The position numbers and the translations under genes were made by a program. Below the pieces are notes generated by a model. That model searched no databases. It saw nothing but the letters and a program-made list of their open reading frames with translations, and had not been told where the DNA came from. Below are positions 27,835-36,931 of a stretch of DNA of 64,000 nt, one piece after another (within the stretch, counting starts at the first letter, position 1; every line of letters begins with the position of its first letter). Origin of the DNA: Marinobacter lipolyticus SM19 (GTDB lineage: Bacteria; Pseudomonadota; Gammaproteobacteria; Pseudomonadales; Oleiphilaceae); contig NZ_KE007306.1 in NCBI RefSeq assembly GCF_000397065.2, forward strand, positions 626,744-690,743. The letters are read 5' to 3'.

Positions 27835-28080
27835 GAGAAATCCTTCCTCTACCTATGTTTAATTGAGTCATTACCTAACTAACAGGACACCAACTTGCAT
27901 CCAGTGCAGATGCGCCTCGCAGTTTTATTGTTTGCCCATTATCTAGTTTGAAAACCTGGCCGGCGCAAGAGTAGTCATCGGGTACCCAAAAGCAAAAGCC
28001 CCGCGATCAGCGATACTGTAAAACATTGACGGGGTTATTCGCCAAGCGGAGTTGAACTGGCCGAAAGATTTGGAGATGAA

Positions 28081-28965
28081 ATGCGAAACCACTCCCGGCT
28101 GCCTTTCTGGCACGCTCAAACCAGTGCTCGCGCGGAATCGTGTACTTTTCCTCTGGTGGTTCTTCTTACAGTCGCCCTGGCCTTGCCGCGCGACGTTCAG
28201 GCCTCAAGTAACTTCTACCTGCTGTACCGCCAGTGGCAGGCCTACGACTGGCCGGAAGATGTGTCATCGGCCTCCGATGTACCCCGTGCTCAGCGCGGGC
28301 TGGGCTGGGGGCGACGGGGTGCTGCGGGCGATTTCGGCATTGACTACGATTATCAGCCTCTGCGCATTCGCACTGGCGAACCGGCGCACAACGGCCATTT
28401 GCACCGATTGACCTTCGGCGGCCAATGGCAGTACCGGCTTTACCGCGTGGAAGCGCGGGCTGGCTTGGCCGGTACATCCAATATGTTCAAGGATCAAACC
28501 TTTCATAGTGATGTGCTGAACGGCCGTGTGGCGATGTTCCGAGCAGTGGGTGAAGGCTCGCCCCTGAGCCTGGGCGTCGGCGGCGATCATCGCTTCGGTT
28601 CTTTCCGCTGGCTTCCCAGGATGCGCTGGGAGCACGCAAATGCAAACGGCCACTGGCTGATGGACCTGCCTGTCATGCTGCGTTGGCAAAGTCCCGGTGA
28701 CCGCTGGGAGCTGCGACTGGAACGCGTGGGGGATCGCTGGGCCACTCTTGATGAAGCCCGGGAAGTCGAAAGCGCGCTTTATCTGCGCGAGTGGAGAGCG
28801 GAGCTGACATACCGGATCAACTCAGGTAAAGCATTGTGGCCCGCGGTGGTTCTGGGACTTGGCGCGAGTGTGGATACCCGCGTCCGATATCGGGATCTGG
28901 ACGCAGGAACCCTGGATCTACGGTTGGGCGATGCTGTTCTGGGAAGCATAAGGCTCAACTGGTAA
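28081..28965 (+). CDS. Unrecognised exported beta-strand-rich protein
   Basis: 294 residues with no family I recognise. A hydrophobic stretch (VVLLTVALALPRDVQA, about residues 25-40) could be a signal peptide after an unusually long, basic n-region; an internal start is possible. The mature part has many alternating aromatic/charged strands and ends with an aromatic residue (SIRLNW), which is compatible with an outer-membrane beta-barrel. It stands alone between a peptidase gene and a patatin gene. Function unknown. Confidence 0.6.
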   Translation: MRNHSRLPFWHAQTSARAESCTFPLVVLLTVALALPRDVQASSNFYLLYRQWQAYDWPEDVSSASDVPRAQRGLGWGRRGAAGDFGIDYDYQPLRIRTGEPAHNGHLHRLTFGGQWQYRLYRVEARAGLAGTSNMFKDQTFHSDVLNGRVAMFRAVGEGSPLSLGVGGDHRFGSFRWLPRMRWEHANANGHWLMDLPVMLRWQSPGDRWELRLERVGDRWATLDEAREVESALYLREWRAELTYRINSGKALWPAVVLGLGASVDTRVRYRDLDAGTLDLRLGDAVLGSIRLNW

Positions 28966-28998
28966 ATCGATTGGATGATGTAGGGGAGAATGCTGGCT

Positions 28999-29127
28999 TT
29001 AGTTCGCCAGCGCAGCCCGCACTTTCCTGCTCAAATGCCCCATATCCTGCATTCCCTGGGCATCGGTCGAGCTGATGGACATGCGAATCAAACCATCCAG
29101 ATCATCCTCGGTCAGGGCGGCGCTCAT
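28999..29127 (-). pseudogene. Possible remnant of a GatB/YqeY-like C terminus
   Basis: A 42-residue frame beginning MSAALTEDDLDGLIR and continuing with STDAQGMQDMGHLSR. The order of residues resembles the C-terminal part of YqeY proteins (L-x-E-E-E-L...I, GA-x-SM-x-DMGKVM) but the following 20 or so residues of that family are absent. It lies between two plus-strand genes with no ribosome site. Resemblance is from memory and short, so confidence is low. Confidence 0.3.
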
Positions 29128-29216
29128 CAATCTCGATCTTCTTGACCGCGGCCTGGGCCAGGTCTGTTAACATCTACTCGACGCTCTCCCTCCATAACAC
29201 CAACTGGCACTAATGC

Positions 29217-30110
29217 ATGAAACTCAACCCCTTTAATACCCGTATCGGCCTGGCCCTGGGAGGCGGTGCCGCCAAGGGCATTGCGCACATTGGTGCACTG
29301 AAGGCTTTCGAAGAAGAGCACATCCGGATTCACTGTATTTCGGGCACCAGTGTGGGCGCACTGGTCGCGAGTTATTACGCCTTCGGCCGCCGGGCAGAAT
29401 CCATACTTTCCATTGGTTCAACCCTGAACCTGTCCAAGATTCTCAACTTCACCCTGGAGCGCGGCGGTCTGTTCAGCACCAATGCCATTCGGGAGATGAT
29501 CCATCGGGATCTGGGGGATTGCCGGATTGAAGATGCCGACATCCCCCTCGCCATTTGCGCAACGGATATTGAAACCGGCGAACAGCTGATATTCAGGGAA
29601 GGCAACCTCGCGGACGCCGTTTGTGCCTCCATGGCCGTGCCCGGCCTGTTTGTGCCGGTGGAGGTGGATGGCCGCATTCTGGTCGACGGCGGGCTGGTTG
29701 AGAATGTCCCGATCTCGCCGTTGGCGGGCATGGGCGCGGGCATAATCGTCGCCGTCGATCTCAGCCATGTCGGCCGATATCCGAAACCGGAAGATACGTT
29801 TGATGTGATCAGCAACGCCATTAACATTGGTATTGACTTCAATACCCGCAAGCAACTGAAAAAAGCAGACATAGCGGTACCGCTGGATCTGAGCCGTTAC
29901 AGCCTGACCAACAACGCCGACTGTGTGGAAGAGCTTTACCTCGAAGGCTACCGTCCCATGAAGAAAAAGATTCGCCGGGTGCTCTGGTACAAGCGGTTGA
30001 ATCTCTTCATTTACCTTTTAAAAGCGGCCCTCAGAGTGTTGCCCCTCAAAGTCCCCGAGATCATTACAGACCTCAAACGTCATGCCGCAGCAGTCCGAAA
30101 CCGAAGTTAG
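29217..30110 (+). CDS. Patatin-like phospholipase (RssA type)
   Basis: Patatin-fold lipid hydrolase of 297 residues. The oxyanion loop LGGGAAKGIAHIG (about 15-27), the nucleophile Ser in GTSVGAL (about 43-49) and the catalytic Asp in VDGGLVENVP (about 161-170) form the Ser-Asp dyad. No signal peptide; the C-terminal third has a basic amphipathic region (MKKKIRRVLWYKR), consistent with peripheral membrane binding. Related to RssA/YchK. Substrate unknown. Confidence 0.9.
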   Translation: MKLNPFNTRIGLALGGGAAKGIAHIGALKAFEEEHIRIHCISGTSVGALVASYYAFGRRAESILSIGSTLNLSKILNFTLERGGLFSTNAIREMIHRDLGDCRIEDADIPLAICATDIETGEQLIFREGNLADAVCASMAVPGLFVPVEVDGRILVDGGLVENVPISPLAGMGAGIIVAVDLSHVGRYPKPEDTFDVISNAINIGIDFNTRKQLKKADIAVPLDLSRYSLTNNADCVEELYLEGYRPMKKKIRRVLWYKRLNLFIYLLKAALRVLPLKVPEIITDLKRHAAAVRNRS

Positions 30111-30201
30111 TGAATCAGCGCACAGTGGTGGTGAACCAAAAGGCCATTTGCGGAGTACTCTGCTAGCCTGCCAATTCTATTAATGCAAACGGAGCTTCCG
30201 C

Positions 30202-30870
30202 ATGATTACAGTTCACCACCTCAATAATTCCCGCTCACAGCGCGTTCTCTGGATGCTGGAAGAGCTGGGCGTGCCCTATGAGATCCAGCGTTACGAACGC
30301 GATCCAAAAACCATGCTGGCACCGGAAGGCCTCAAAAAGATACACCCATTGGGTAAATCACCGGTGATCACCGACGGAGATCTGGTGGTGGCCGAATCCG
30401 GGGCCATTATTGAATACCTTGCCCACACCTACGGCAAAGACACCCTGCTACCGGAGACTGGCGGCCAGGCGTGGCTTGATTACACCTACTGGCTGCATTA
30501 CGCCGAAGGCTCGTTGATGCCCCCGCTGGTGATGCGTCTGGTATTTCAAAAGGTAAAAACCAGCCCGATGCCGTTCTTTATCAAACCGGTGGCAAAAGGC
30601 ATTGCCGACAAAACCACGGCAACGTTCATCGGCCCGATGATCAAAACGCACCTGGATTTTGTCGAATCCCACCTGGCGAAAAACACCTGGTTTCTGGGGG
30701 ATAACCTCAGCGCGGCGGATATTCAGATGAGCTTTCCGTTGGAAGCGTCAGTCGCTCGGGGTATCGTTGGTAAGAACCGACCACATATCACCGCCTGGGT
30801 GGATCAAGTGCATGCCAGACCGGCTTACCAGAAAGCGCTCGAAAAGGGCGGAAAATACGACTTTGCCTGA
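30202..30870 (+). CDS. Glutathione S-transferase
   Basis: Cytosolic GST of 222 residues. The thioredoxin-like N-terminal domain starts ITVHHLNNSRSQRVLW, with the glutathione-contacting Ser/Arg region near residues 9-14, a cis-Pro in GKSPVITD and ESGAIIEYL; the helical domain follows. The sequence pattern resembles the beta/theta-like bacterial group. The end overlaps the NUDIX gene that follows, so the two are probably cotranscribed. Confidence 0.92.
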   Translation: MITVHHLNNSRSQRVLWMLEELGVPYEIQRYERDPKTMLAPEGLKKIHPLGKSPVITDGDLVVAESGAIIEYLAHTYGKDTLLPETGGQAWLDYTYWLHYAEGSLMPPLVMRLVFQKVKTSPMPFFIKPVAKGIADKTTATFIGPMIKTHLDFVESHLAKNTWFLGDNLSAADIQMSFPLEASVARGIVGKNRPHITAWVDQVHARPAYQKALEKGGKYDFA

Positions 30871-31435
30871 GTTGTTGTCTACCCTGCGCCCCCAAAAGCT
30901 GCCTTTCCGGCGTCGTCTGACCCGGGCCGCCGTCGCTTTGATCTATCGGCGCACGAAGGATGGCGGAGTGGAGTTGCTGTTTATCCAGCGGGCCCGTCGG
31001 GAAGGCGATCCCTGGTCCGGGGACATGGCCTTTCCCGGCGGGCGCATGCAACCGGAGGATGCCACTCCCCGGGCGGCGGCCGAACGGGAAACCCTCGAGG
31101 AAACCGGCGTCGACCTGATGCGCCATGGCCGTTTCCACGCCCGGCTCTCTGACCTGATTACCCGCCATCACAGCCGCTGGCGACCGATGGTCGTCACGCC
31201 CTACGTTTACGAATGGCAGGGAAAACAGCCTGTCACGCTGAACCATGAAGTCGAGCGAGTGGTGTGGGTTCCCCTCGACTACCTCGCAGCCAAAGAGAAC
31301 CAAAGCAGACTGCCCTGGCGCACGCCCATCGGCACCTTGCAATTCCCCTGTTGCCGATATCAGGAGTACTGCATCTGGGGGCTGAGTTATAGCATGTTGC
31401 AGGAACTGCTGGCGCTGGACATGATCAGCCAATAA
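30812..31435 (+). CDS. NUDIX hydrolase (NudL-like box)
   Basis: About 207 residues from the ATG at 30812; an ATG at 30767 and a TTG at 30863 are alternatives, so the start is uncertain. The Nudix box is FPGGRMQPEDATPRAAAERE followed by TLEETGV, with the spacing seen in CoA-diphosphatase (NudL) type proteins. It should cleave a nucleoside diphosphate linked to another moiety, possibly CoA. The 5' end overlaps the GST gene by about 60 bases. Confidence 0.8.
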   Translation: MPDRLTRKRSKRAENTTLPELLSTLRPQKLPFRRRLTRAAVALIYRRTKDGGVELLFIQRARREGDPWSGDMAFPGGRMQPEDATPRAAAERETLEETGVDLMRHGRFHARLSDLITRHHSRWRPMVVTPYVYEWQGKQPVTLNHEVERVVWVPLDYLAAKENQSRLPWRTPIGTLQFPCCRYQEYCIWGLSYSMLQELLALDMISQ

Positions 31436-31460
31436 CCGTGATGCCCGCGCCTGATGTTCT

Positions 31461-32564
31461 TTATGCCTCGTAGACGTCGCGCAGGGTCAGCATGCTGAAA
31501 TCCGGAGTCACACCCAGCCCGGGGCGATCACTCAACGTCATTCGGCCACCAGACACTTCGGGGGCTCCGGTGGCAAGCTGAGCCGTGTTGTAATTGTGAA
31601 GATCCGTTGTATTCAGCAAAGCCCTGGCCGGTGTACTCGCCGCCAGATGGGCATAGGCTGCCGTGGCTATACCGCTGCCCCACGCATCTTCGATTGTCAT
31701 GGGTATTCCGGCATCCACGCACACATCCCTTATGATTCGGGAGGGGGTCAGGCCACCAAACTTGCTGACCTTCAGAGCCATCGCATCCATGGCATCGTCG
31801 CAGAGAGCCCGCTGTACATCGGCCAGGGAGTTGAGGCTCTCATCCAGCTTGACTGGATGCCCTATCCGACGCCGGACCGACAGGCATTCCTCATAACCCC
31901 GGCAGGGCTGCTCCAGATAAAGGTCCACCCCGCCGATCGCCTGTGAAAAGCGCACAGCCTGATCCCGCCGCCAGGCTGCATTAATGTCTCCAACCCAGAG
32001 CTCATCGGAGTGTTTGAACTTGCTCAGAGCCCGGATAAGATCGATGTCCTCCTCAACCCGATGCCCCAGCTTGATCTGAATGTGCCGGAACCCTTCAGAA
32101 CGATAGCGTTGCAAAGACGCTTCCATCTCATCCGGCTCACCCAGAGAAACAATCCGGTGCAAAGGCATGGAGGGCATCTGGAGCCCGCCCAGTAGAGTGT
32201 AGACGGGCAATCCGGCCGCTTTGCCCAGTATGTCCCAGCAGGCGATATCAATGGCAGCCTTGGCAACAGCGTGTCCGGTCAGCGCCTGATCCATGCGCTC
32301 ATAGATGAAAGAGGTCTGGCGTGGATCTTCTCCGATGACAACAGGCGCCAGCAATGACAGGCACGAGGGGAGCCCCTCGGCGAACGCGGCCATGTAGTTG
32401 GGACCACAGGGACAAACCTCGCCATAACCAGTAACGCCCATATCCGTGGTCAGCACGACCACGGTACTGGTAAACCTTTTATGCGATCGCCCACCCGCAA
32501 AGGCATACGCCTTGCCAGCGTATTCCAAGTCTGCGGTATACACTTCCACACTCGTGATACGCAT
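31461..32564 (-). CDS. Enolase-superfamily dehydratase/epimerase (MLE subgroup)
   Basis: Barrel enzyme of 367 residues. Metal ligands are visible in WVGDINAAW (Asp), LYLEQPC (Glu) and VKLDESL (Asp); candidate acid/base lysines are in IQIKLGH and ALKVSKFGG. The pattern is closest to the muconate-lactonising subgroup members acting on proline derivatives (hydroxyproline-betaine epimerase or cis-3-hydroxyproline dehydratase), but that is from memory and the true substrate is open. The N-terminal capping domain begins MRITSVEVYTADL. It is divergent from tenA. Confidence 0.85.
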   Translation of the reverse strand: MRITSVEVYTADLEYAGKAYAFAGGRSHKRFTSTVVVLTTDMGVTGYGEVCPCGPNYMAAFAEGLPSCLSLLAPVVIGEDPRQTSFIYERMDQALTGHAVAKAAIDIACWDILGKAAGLPVYTLLGGLQMPSMPLHRIVSLGEPDEMEASLQRYRSEGFRHIQIKLGHRVEEDIDLIRALSKFKHSDELWVGDINAAWRRDQAVRFSQAIGGVDLYLEQPCRGYEECLSVRRRIGHPVKLDESLNSLADVQRALCDDAMDAMALKVSKFGGLTPSRIIRDVCVDAGIPMTIEDAWGSGIATAAYAHLAASTPARALLNTTDLHNYNTAQLATGAPEVSGGRMTLSDRPGLGVTPDFSMLTLRDVYEA

Positions 32565-32670
32565 GATAAGCCTCCCGATGCAGGCCGATTCTGATCCGAG
32601 GCACTTCTCCCTCGAACAAAGCCCCCGACTTCTGGAATAATGCGACTAAACGCTTCACAAGAGCAACTCC

Positions 32671-33339
32671 ATGCCCTATCAGTTTGAAGACCTCAAAAAG
32701 CACTGCCCGACCGAATGGCGTGACTACATCGAACACAGCTTTGTTCGCCAGCTGGGCAATGCCTCACTGGCAGCGGAGGCATTCCAGCATTACCTCAAGC
32801 AGGACTACCTGTTCCTGATCCAGTTCGCCCGCGCCTTTGCTCTGGCCGCATACAAAAGCCCGACCCTGTCGGACCTGCGGCAGGCCAAAGACGGGTTGCA
32901 GGCCATTCTGGACACCGAGTTGGACCTGCACATCCAATACTGCAACGAGTGGGGGATTTCAGAGGATGAACTGGCCAACCTGCCGGAAGCCCGTGCCACC
33001 CTTGCCTACACCCGCTATGTGCTCGACACCGGCAACCGTGGCGACCTGCTGGACCTGCATGTCGCCCTGTCCCCCTGCATAGTGGGCTATGGCGAGATTG
33101 CCAACTGGCTGAACGACCGCGCGGACACCATTCGGGGCGAAGCTAACCCCTACGATGCCTGGATCTCCATGTACGAAAGCGACGAATTCCAGGACGCCAT
33201 GCAGGCGGAGATTCGCTGGCTGGATGAACGACTGGCCGACGTGTCCCCTGCCCGCTTCGAGCAACTGACCCGAATCTTCCGGGACGCCACCCGGCTGGAA
33301 ATCGATTTCTGGGACATGGGATTGAACCTGAGCGACTGA
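32671..33339 (+). CDS. tenA: TenA/thiaminase II family protein
   Basis: Helical protein of 222 residues. The family's active-site cysteine lies in LSPCIVGYGEIA, and helix residues such as QDYLFLIQFARAFALA and the C-terminal EIDFWDMGL (active-site Glu region) match TenA. It hydrolyses aminopyrimidine products of thiamine breakdown for salvage. No other thiamine gene is nearby. It is followed eight bases later by a chimeric gene at 33347. Confidence 0.92.
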   Translation: MPYQFEDLKKHCPTEWRDYIEHSFVRQLGNASLAAEAFQHYLKQDYLFLIQFARAFALAAYKSPTLSDLRQAKDGLQAILDTELDLHIQYCNEWGISEDELANLPEARATLAYTRYVLDTGNRGDLLDLHVALSPCIVGYGEIANWLNDRADTIRGEANPYDAWISMYESDEFQDAMQAEIRWLDERLADVSPARFEQLTRIFRDATRLEIDFWDMGLNLSD

Positions 33340-33346
33340 GCAGCCT

Positions 33347-34342
33347 ATGACACAGCCAAAACAGATCTACCTCGCCGGCCCCGAAGTCTTCTTCCCGGCG
33401 GGGCAACACGTCTCCGACGTCGAGATAGAGCAGGCAATCCGGGCCGGTATCGAGCGGTACTTTGACGATTGCCGGGCGCGGGTACCGGCGTTTATTGATC
33501 GTCATTTCCATTACCCCGGTGCCATCGCGACCAACCGGATGGCACTGGGATGGGACATGTTGCGGGCGCCCCTCAATCTACTCTGGGCACCGGTGTACGC
33601 CCTGGCCTGCCTAGTGAAGATCCTGGCTCCAAAACGCGCAGGTCTGATCTGGCTGCACGGATTAGCCAACCGTGTACCCGCCGGTTTTACCACCCGGGTA
33701 CAACAGCACATCTCGCACCTGATCCTGGTGGACTTGCTGAACAACGGCCAGGAAGGCCCTCTGCTGGAGAGTTATCTGATTGAGGCGCTGGAGACGGTTT
33801 ATGAGCGCCATACCTGTGAGCCGGTCGATCACCAGCGGTTTAGCAGACTGATCGAGCCGCTGGTCGCGGAGGCTCTCAGCCAATACAGGGTGACCCGGAC
33901 CGCCTCTGCCGATATCACCAACAGCATTTCCTGCACGGTGTTGGGCGCGTTTGCGTTCCAGAAGTTTACCCCGGGTGGTATCGGGCTCGGAGTGGTGCTC
34001 GCGTCCATGCTCGCGAAGGCCCTGGCTGCGAGGGACTTTATCCTGGGAGAAACCATCGGCGGGTGGTACTACAGCGTATTTCCACCGGAACCTTCGCTGG
34101 CGACGACAGCCAGCGTTATGGTCGCTGTCATGGCCGCATTGGCGGCGTTTGCGGCCTTGTCCGGTGTGATCTTCGATCCCGTTCAGGCGGCGGTCGGCTT
34201 GCACCGCCGGCGCCTGCTCAAGCTACTGGATCACCTGCAGAGGGACGTATCACTCAGTACCCAAAGCAGCTTCCGCCCGAAAGACCAGTTTGTGGCACGG
34301 ATTCTGGACACGTTCGACATGATCAGAACGGGTCTAATGTAG
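33347..34342 (+). CDS. DUF6635-like membrane protein with a nucleoside-deoxyribosyltransferase-like head
   Basis: 331 residues. Residues 1-17 (QIYLAGPEVFFPAG) reproduce the start of nucleoside 2-deoxyribosyltransferases, but after about residue 18 the sequence becomes a different protein with hydrophobic segments (WAPVYALACLVKIL; two near residues 200-225 and 245-270) that I associate with DUF6635. The simplest reading is a deletion that joined the head of an NDT gene to this gene, lending it a start codon. Function unknown. Confidence 0.6.
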   Translation: MTQPKQIYLAGPEVFFPAGQHVSDVEIEQAIRAGIERYFDDCRARVPAFIDRHFHYPGAIATNRMALGWDMLRAPLNLLWAPVYALACLVKILAPKRAGLIWLHGLANRVPAGFTTRVQQHISHLILVDLLNNGQEGPLLESYLIEALETVYERHTCEPVDHQRFSRLIEPLVAEALSQYRVTRTASADITNSISCTVLGAFAFQKFTPGGIGLGVVLASMLAKALAARDFILGETIGGWYYSVFPPEPSLATTASVMVAVMAALAAFAALSGVIFDPVQAAVGLHRRRLLKLLDHLQRDVSLSTQSSFRPKDQFVARILDTFDMIRTGLM

Positions 34343-34404
34343 TTTACAAGCGTGCAGATAACGGCCGCAGGCATCTGCTCCGAAAAGCTGTTTAGCCGAT
34401 CTTC

Positions 34405-34566
34405 TCAGCTAGCTTTCACGGTAACCTGCTTTGAACCTGAAGAGGCGAATTGCCCACTTTTACCCTTGCCCACATACTCAACCGTCCCGCCGGACTTTAA
34501 AAAAGCAGCCGTCTGCTCCTCAATCATGGCAGTCGTTAATGTCGCTTTCTCGGGTTTCTTGCTCAT
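34405..34566 (-). CDS. Small SutA-like protein
   Basis: 53 residues from the ATG at 34566 (GGAGAG eight bases upstream): MSKKPEKATLTTAMIEEQ..., then AAFLKSGGTVEYVGKGKSG. The stretch EEQ-x-x-AFLKSGG resembles the C terminus of the small regulator SutA and related short proteins; the remainder is Gly/Ser/Lys-rich. Resemblance is by eye only. No neighbours in operon. Confidence 0.65.
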   Translation of the reverse strand: MSKKPEKATLTTAMIEEQTAAFLKSGGTVEYVGKGKSGQFASSGSKQVTVKAS

Positions 34567-34689
34567 TATGCTCTCCAGGTTAACGATTGGTTTATTCACC
34601 AACTGCAAACCCCCATCATATCCGAAACAGGAAATAATTGTTTGAAGCAAAAGGCGCACGCTGAGGGATGAGCGTAAGGCTCACAAGGC

Positions 34690-35547
34690 TCACCCGGAGC
34701 CGCCCGGCTCGGGCTTCTCCTCATCAAGCCAGGTACCGCAGTATTTACAGTAGTTAGCGTCGATTTCATGTCGATGTTTACCGCATCCCGGACAGGCTTC
34801 ATCCGAGTAACGTTCCGCACGCAGGGCGCGAATAACTTCCGCGGAGAAAACGCCCACGGGAAGCGCAATAATCGAATAGCCCGTCAACATGATCATCATG
34901 GAAATAAACTGCCCCCAGGGTGTAACCGGCGTTATGTCCCCATAGCCGACCGTCGTCAGTGTCACGATTCCCCAGTAAATAGCTGTGGGAATACTGGTAA
35001 AGCCCGCCTCGGCCGGCTCGATGAGATAGAGCAAAGAAGAGAAGATGGTCACGAGCATCAGCACTGCAAACAGAAAAAGCAGGATCTGGTGTCGGCTGCG
35101 AAGCAACGCATCCAGCAGTAGGCGGCCTTCACCCACCACCGTCATCATTTCCAGTACCCGGAACAGGCGCAAGGTACGCAGCAGGCGCAATACGACAAGG
35201 GTCTGCGCGCCCGGGAACAGAAGTGCCAGCCAGGTCGGCATGACCGCCAAAACGTCAACAACCCCGTAAAAGCTTTTCAGATAGAGCTTAGGCTTCTCCA
35301 GGCAATAAATACGCAGGCCGAGTTCCAGGGTGAACAGCAGCGTTACCCCCCATTCCAGTACATAAAAGAGCTCACCAAAGCGGGCATGATATTCCGGAAC
35401 ACTGTCCAGGAGAATAATCCCGACGCTGAGGAATATCAGCAACGCCAAAACAATATCAAAGCCCTTGCCCAGGCGAGTATCTGATTCGAAAATGACCTGA
35501 AACAGACGCATTTTGAGTCCCAGGCCACCGGGTTTTTCTGTCGCCAT
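34690..35547 (-). CDS. Voltage-gated-like potassium channel with C-terminal zinc ribbon
   Basis: Six-transmembrane channel of 285 residues. S4 is arginine-rich (VVLRLLRTLRLFRVLEM, about residues 119-135), and the selectivity filter is TLTTVGYGDITP. After S6 (SMMIMLTGYSIIALPVGVFSAEVI) there is a short cytosolic domain with two CxxC pairs (CPGCGKH, CKYCGTW) forming a zinc ribbon, reported in some bacterial Kv-like proteins. Potassium transport is expected; the zinc ribbon may be regulatory or for assembly. Confidence 0.92.
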   Translation of the reverse strand: MATEKPGGLGLKMRLFQVIFESDTRLGKGFDIVLALLIFLSVGIILLDSVPEYHARFGELFYVLEWGVTLLFTLELGLRIYCLEKPKLYLKSFYGVVDVLAVMPTWLALLFPGAQTLVVLRLLRTLRLFRVLEMMTVVGEGRLLLDALLRSRHQILLFLFAVLMLVTIFSSLLYLIEPAEAGFTSIPTAIYWGIVTLTTVGYGDITPVTPWGQFISMMIMLTGYSIIALPVGVFSAEVIRALRAERYSDEACPGCGKHRHEIDANYCKYCGTWLDEEKPEPGGSG

Positions 35548-35596
35548 CTAAGCTGCCTCTTTACCTGACATTCAACTTCCCGGGATTCCAATGGGC

Positions 35597-36052
35597 CTAC
35601 AGATACCGGCCGCCAGCACCGACTGCCACCACGATCAGCCCAAATATCAGGTTGATACCTACCAGCTTGCGGATCTGCCCCACCTGGCGCCCGCCTTCCT
35701 GGGGATCCTGGTTGGCAACGGCCTGCTTCAGCCGCCGGAAAGGGGCAAAATAGACGTGAAAATAGATCAGCATCATCACAATCCCCAGCCCCTGCATGAA
35801 GTGGATATGCCAGCCGGCACCCGCCATGCCACCGAACACGCTAAAGATCATCCAGTATCCGGTCACCAGCAACAGGATAACGGCGGCCCATACCCACCGG
35901 AAAAACCGGGACAGGGTGTGACACCAGAGCAGGCCCCGCTGTGACGCATCAATCACTTCGACCACCGCAGGCCGCATGGCCATATAGGCGAAAAACATAC
36001 CACCAACCCAAATCACGGCAGAGAGAACATGCAGTGCGATAGCCAGACTCAT
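35597..36052 (-). CDS. CopD-family membrane protein
   Basis: Integral membrane protein of 151 residues with four hydrophobic helices (near residues 5-25, 50-72, 82-103 and 128-148). The N-terminal ALHVLSAVIWVGGMFFAYMA with its His, and HFMQGLGIVMMLIYFHVYF later, match the CopD/DUF2269-like group that often carries haem or copper ligand histidines. Function unknown; the family has been linked to copper resistance and cytochrome assembly. Confidence 0.8.
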   Translation of the reverse strand: MSLAIALHVLSAVIWVGGMFFAYMAMRPAVVEVIDASQRGLLWCHTLSRFFRWVWAAVILLLVTGYWMIFSVFGGMAGAGWHIHFMQGLGIVMMLIYFHVYFAPFRRLKQAVANQDPQEGGRQVGQIRKLVGINLIFGLIVVAVGAGGRYL

Positions 36053-36105
36053 AAAGCGATTCCCGAATGTATAATGTGTGTGATGAGCGTAAGCCTTATC
36101 CTGTT

Positions 36106-36864
36106 TCAGAACCAGTGCGACACCACGGCGGCGATATCGTTGAAAACCCCGGCGCCGAGCGCCTTGGCCCGGTCGCGGTCGGATTCCCGATACTTACCGG
36201 TTTTCACCAGCGCCGCCTCAAGCCCCGCCTTCCGGGCGCCGCCAATATCCGCTTCCACATCGTCACCGATCATCAGGCAATCCCCCGGCGCCAACCCCAT
36301 GCTGTCACAGGCCTCATGGAACATGGCCTCGCCCGGCTTGCCAATGATAGTGGCCTCCACCCCGGCCGCATACTCCAGGGCGCGAATGAAGGGGCCGGCA
36401 TCCAGGTGCAGGCCGTCGGATTGCTTGAAGTAACGGTTCATGCCCACCGCCAGCAGAGGGGCGCCCTCCATCAGCAGACGGAAGGCCTGATCCAGCCGGC
36501 GATAATCGAAGCGTTCACCCGCGTCACAGACCACGACCGCATCGGCGTCCGAGGACGGGGCCGGTTCGAATTCATCTTCGATGGAAGGATGCACCAACAG
36601 CCAGGGTTTCAGATTCCGGAACTTCAGATAGCGTGCAACAGCGGCCGGAGCCGTGAGCACCTCCTCGTCAGCGGCTTCGAAACCCAACCCCCGGAGCTCG
36701 TCCAGCACAGCCAGGGAAGGCTTGCGGGACGTGTTGGTGAGAAAACGAAAGGGCGCGCCGGCCTTGCGGAGCCGCGCAATGGCTTCCCGCGCACCAGTCA
36801 CCGTCTCACCCTCTACGTCGAGCACACCGGAAATATCGATACAGAGTCCCTTGGGCTGTGCCAT
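36106..36864 (-). CDS. HAD-superfamily phosphatase (LHPP/NagD-like)
   Basis: 252-residue HAD hydrolase of the class IIA group. The nucleophile motif is DISGVLD (near residue 9), motif II FLTNTSRK (near 40), motif III lysine in IIGKPGEAMF, and motif IV MIGDDVEADIGGARKAG. The DISGVL form is that of LHPP-like phosphatases (phospholysine/phosphohistidine). Protein phosphatase or small-molecule phosphatase activity are both possible. Confidence 0.88.
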   Translation of the reverse strand: MAQPKGLCIDISGVLDVEGETVTGAREAIARLRKAGAPFRFLTNTSRKPSLAVLDELRGLGFEAADEEVLTAPAAVARYLKFRNLKPWLLVHPSIEDEFEPAPSSDADAVVVCDAGERFDYRRLDQAFRLLMEGAPLLAVGMNRYFKQSDGLHLDAGPFIRALEYAAGVEATIIGKPGEAMFHEACDSMGLAPGDCLMIGDDVEADIGGARKAGLEAALVKTGKYRESDRDRAKALGAGVFNDIAAVVSHWF

Positions 36865-36931
36865 GGCGTTCTGGCCTCCTCCGGTCGACTGATGATGCCG
36901 GCAGCAATGCGATGGCAGCCGGCCACGCCAG

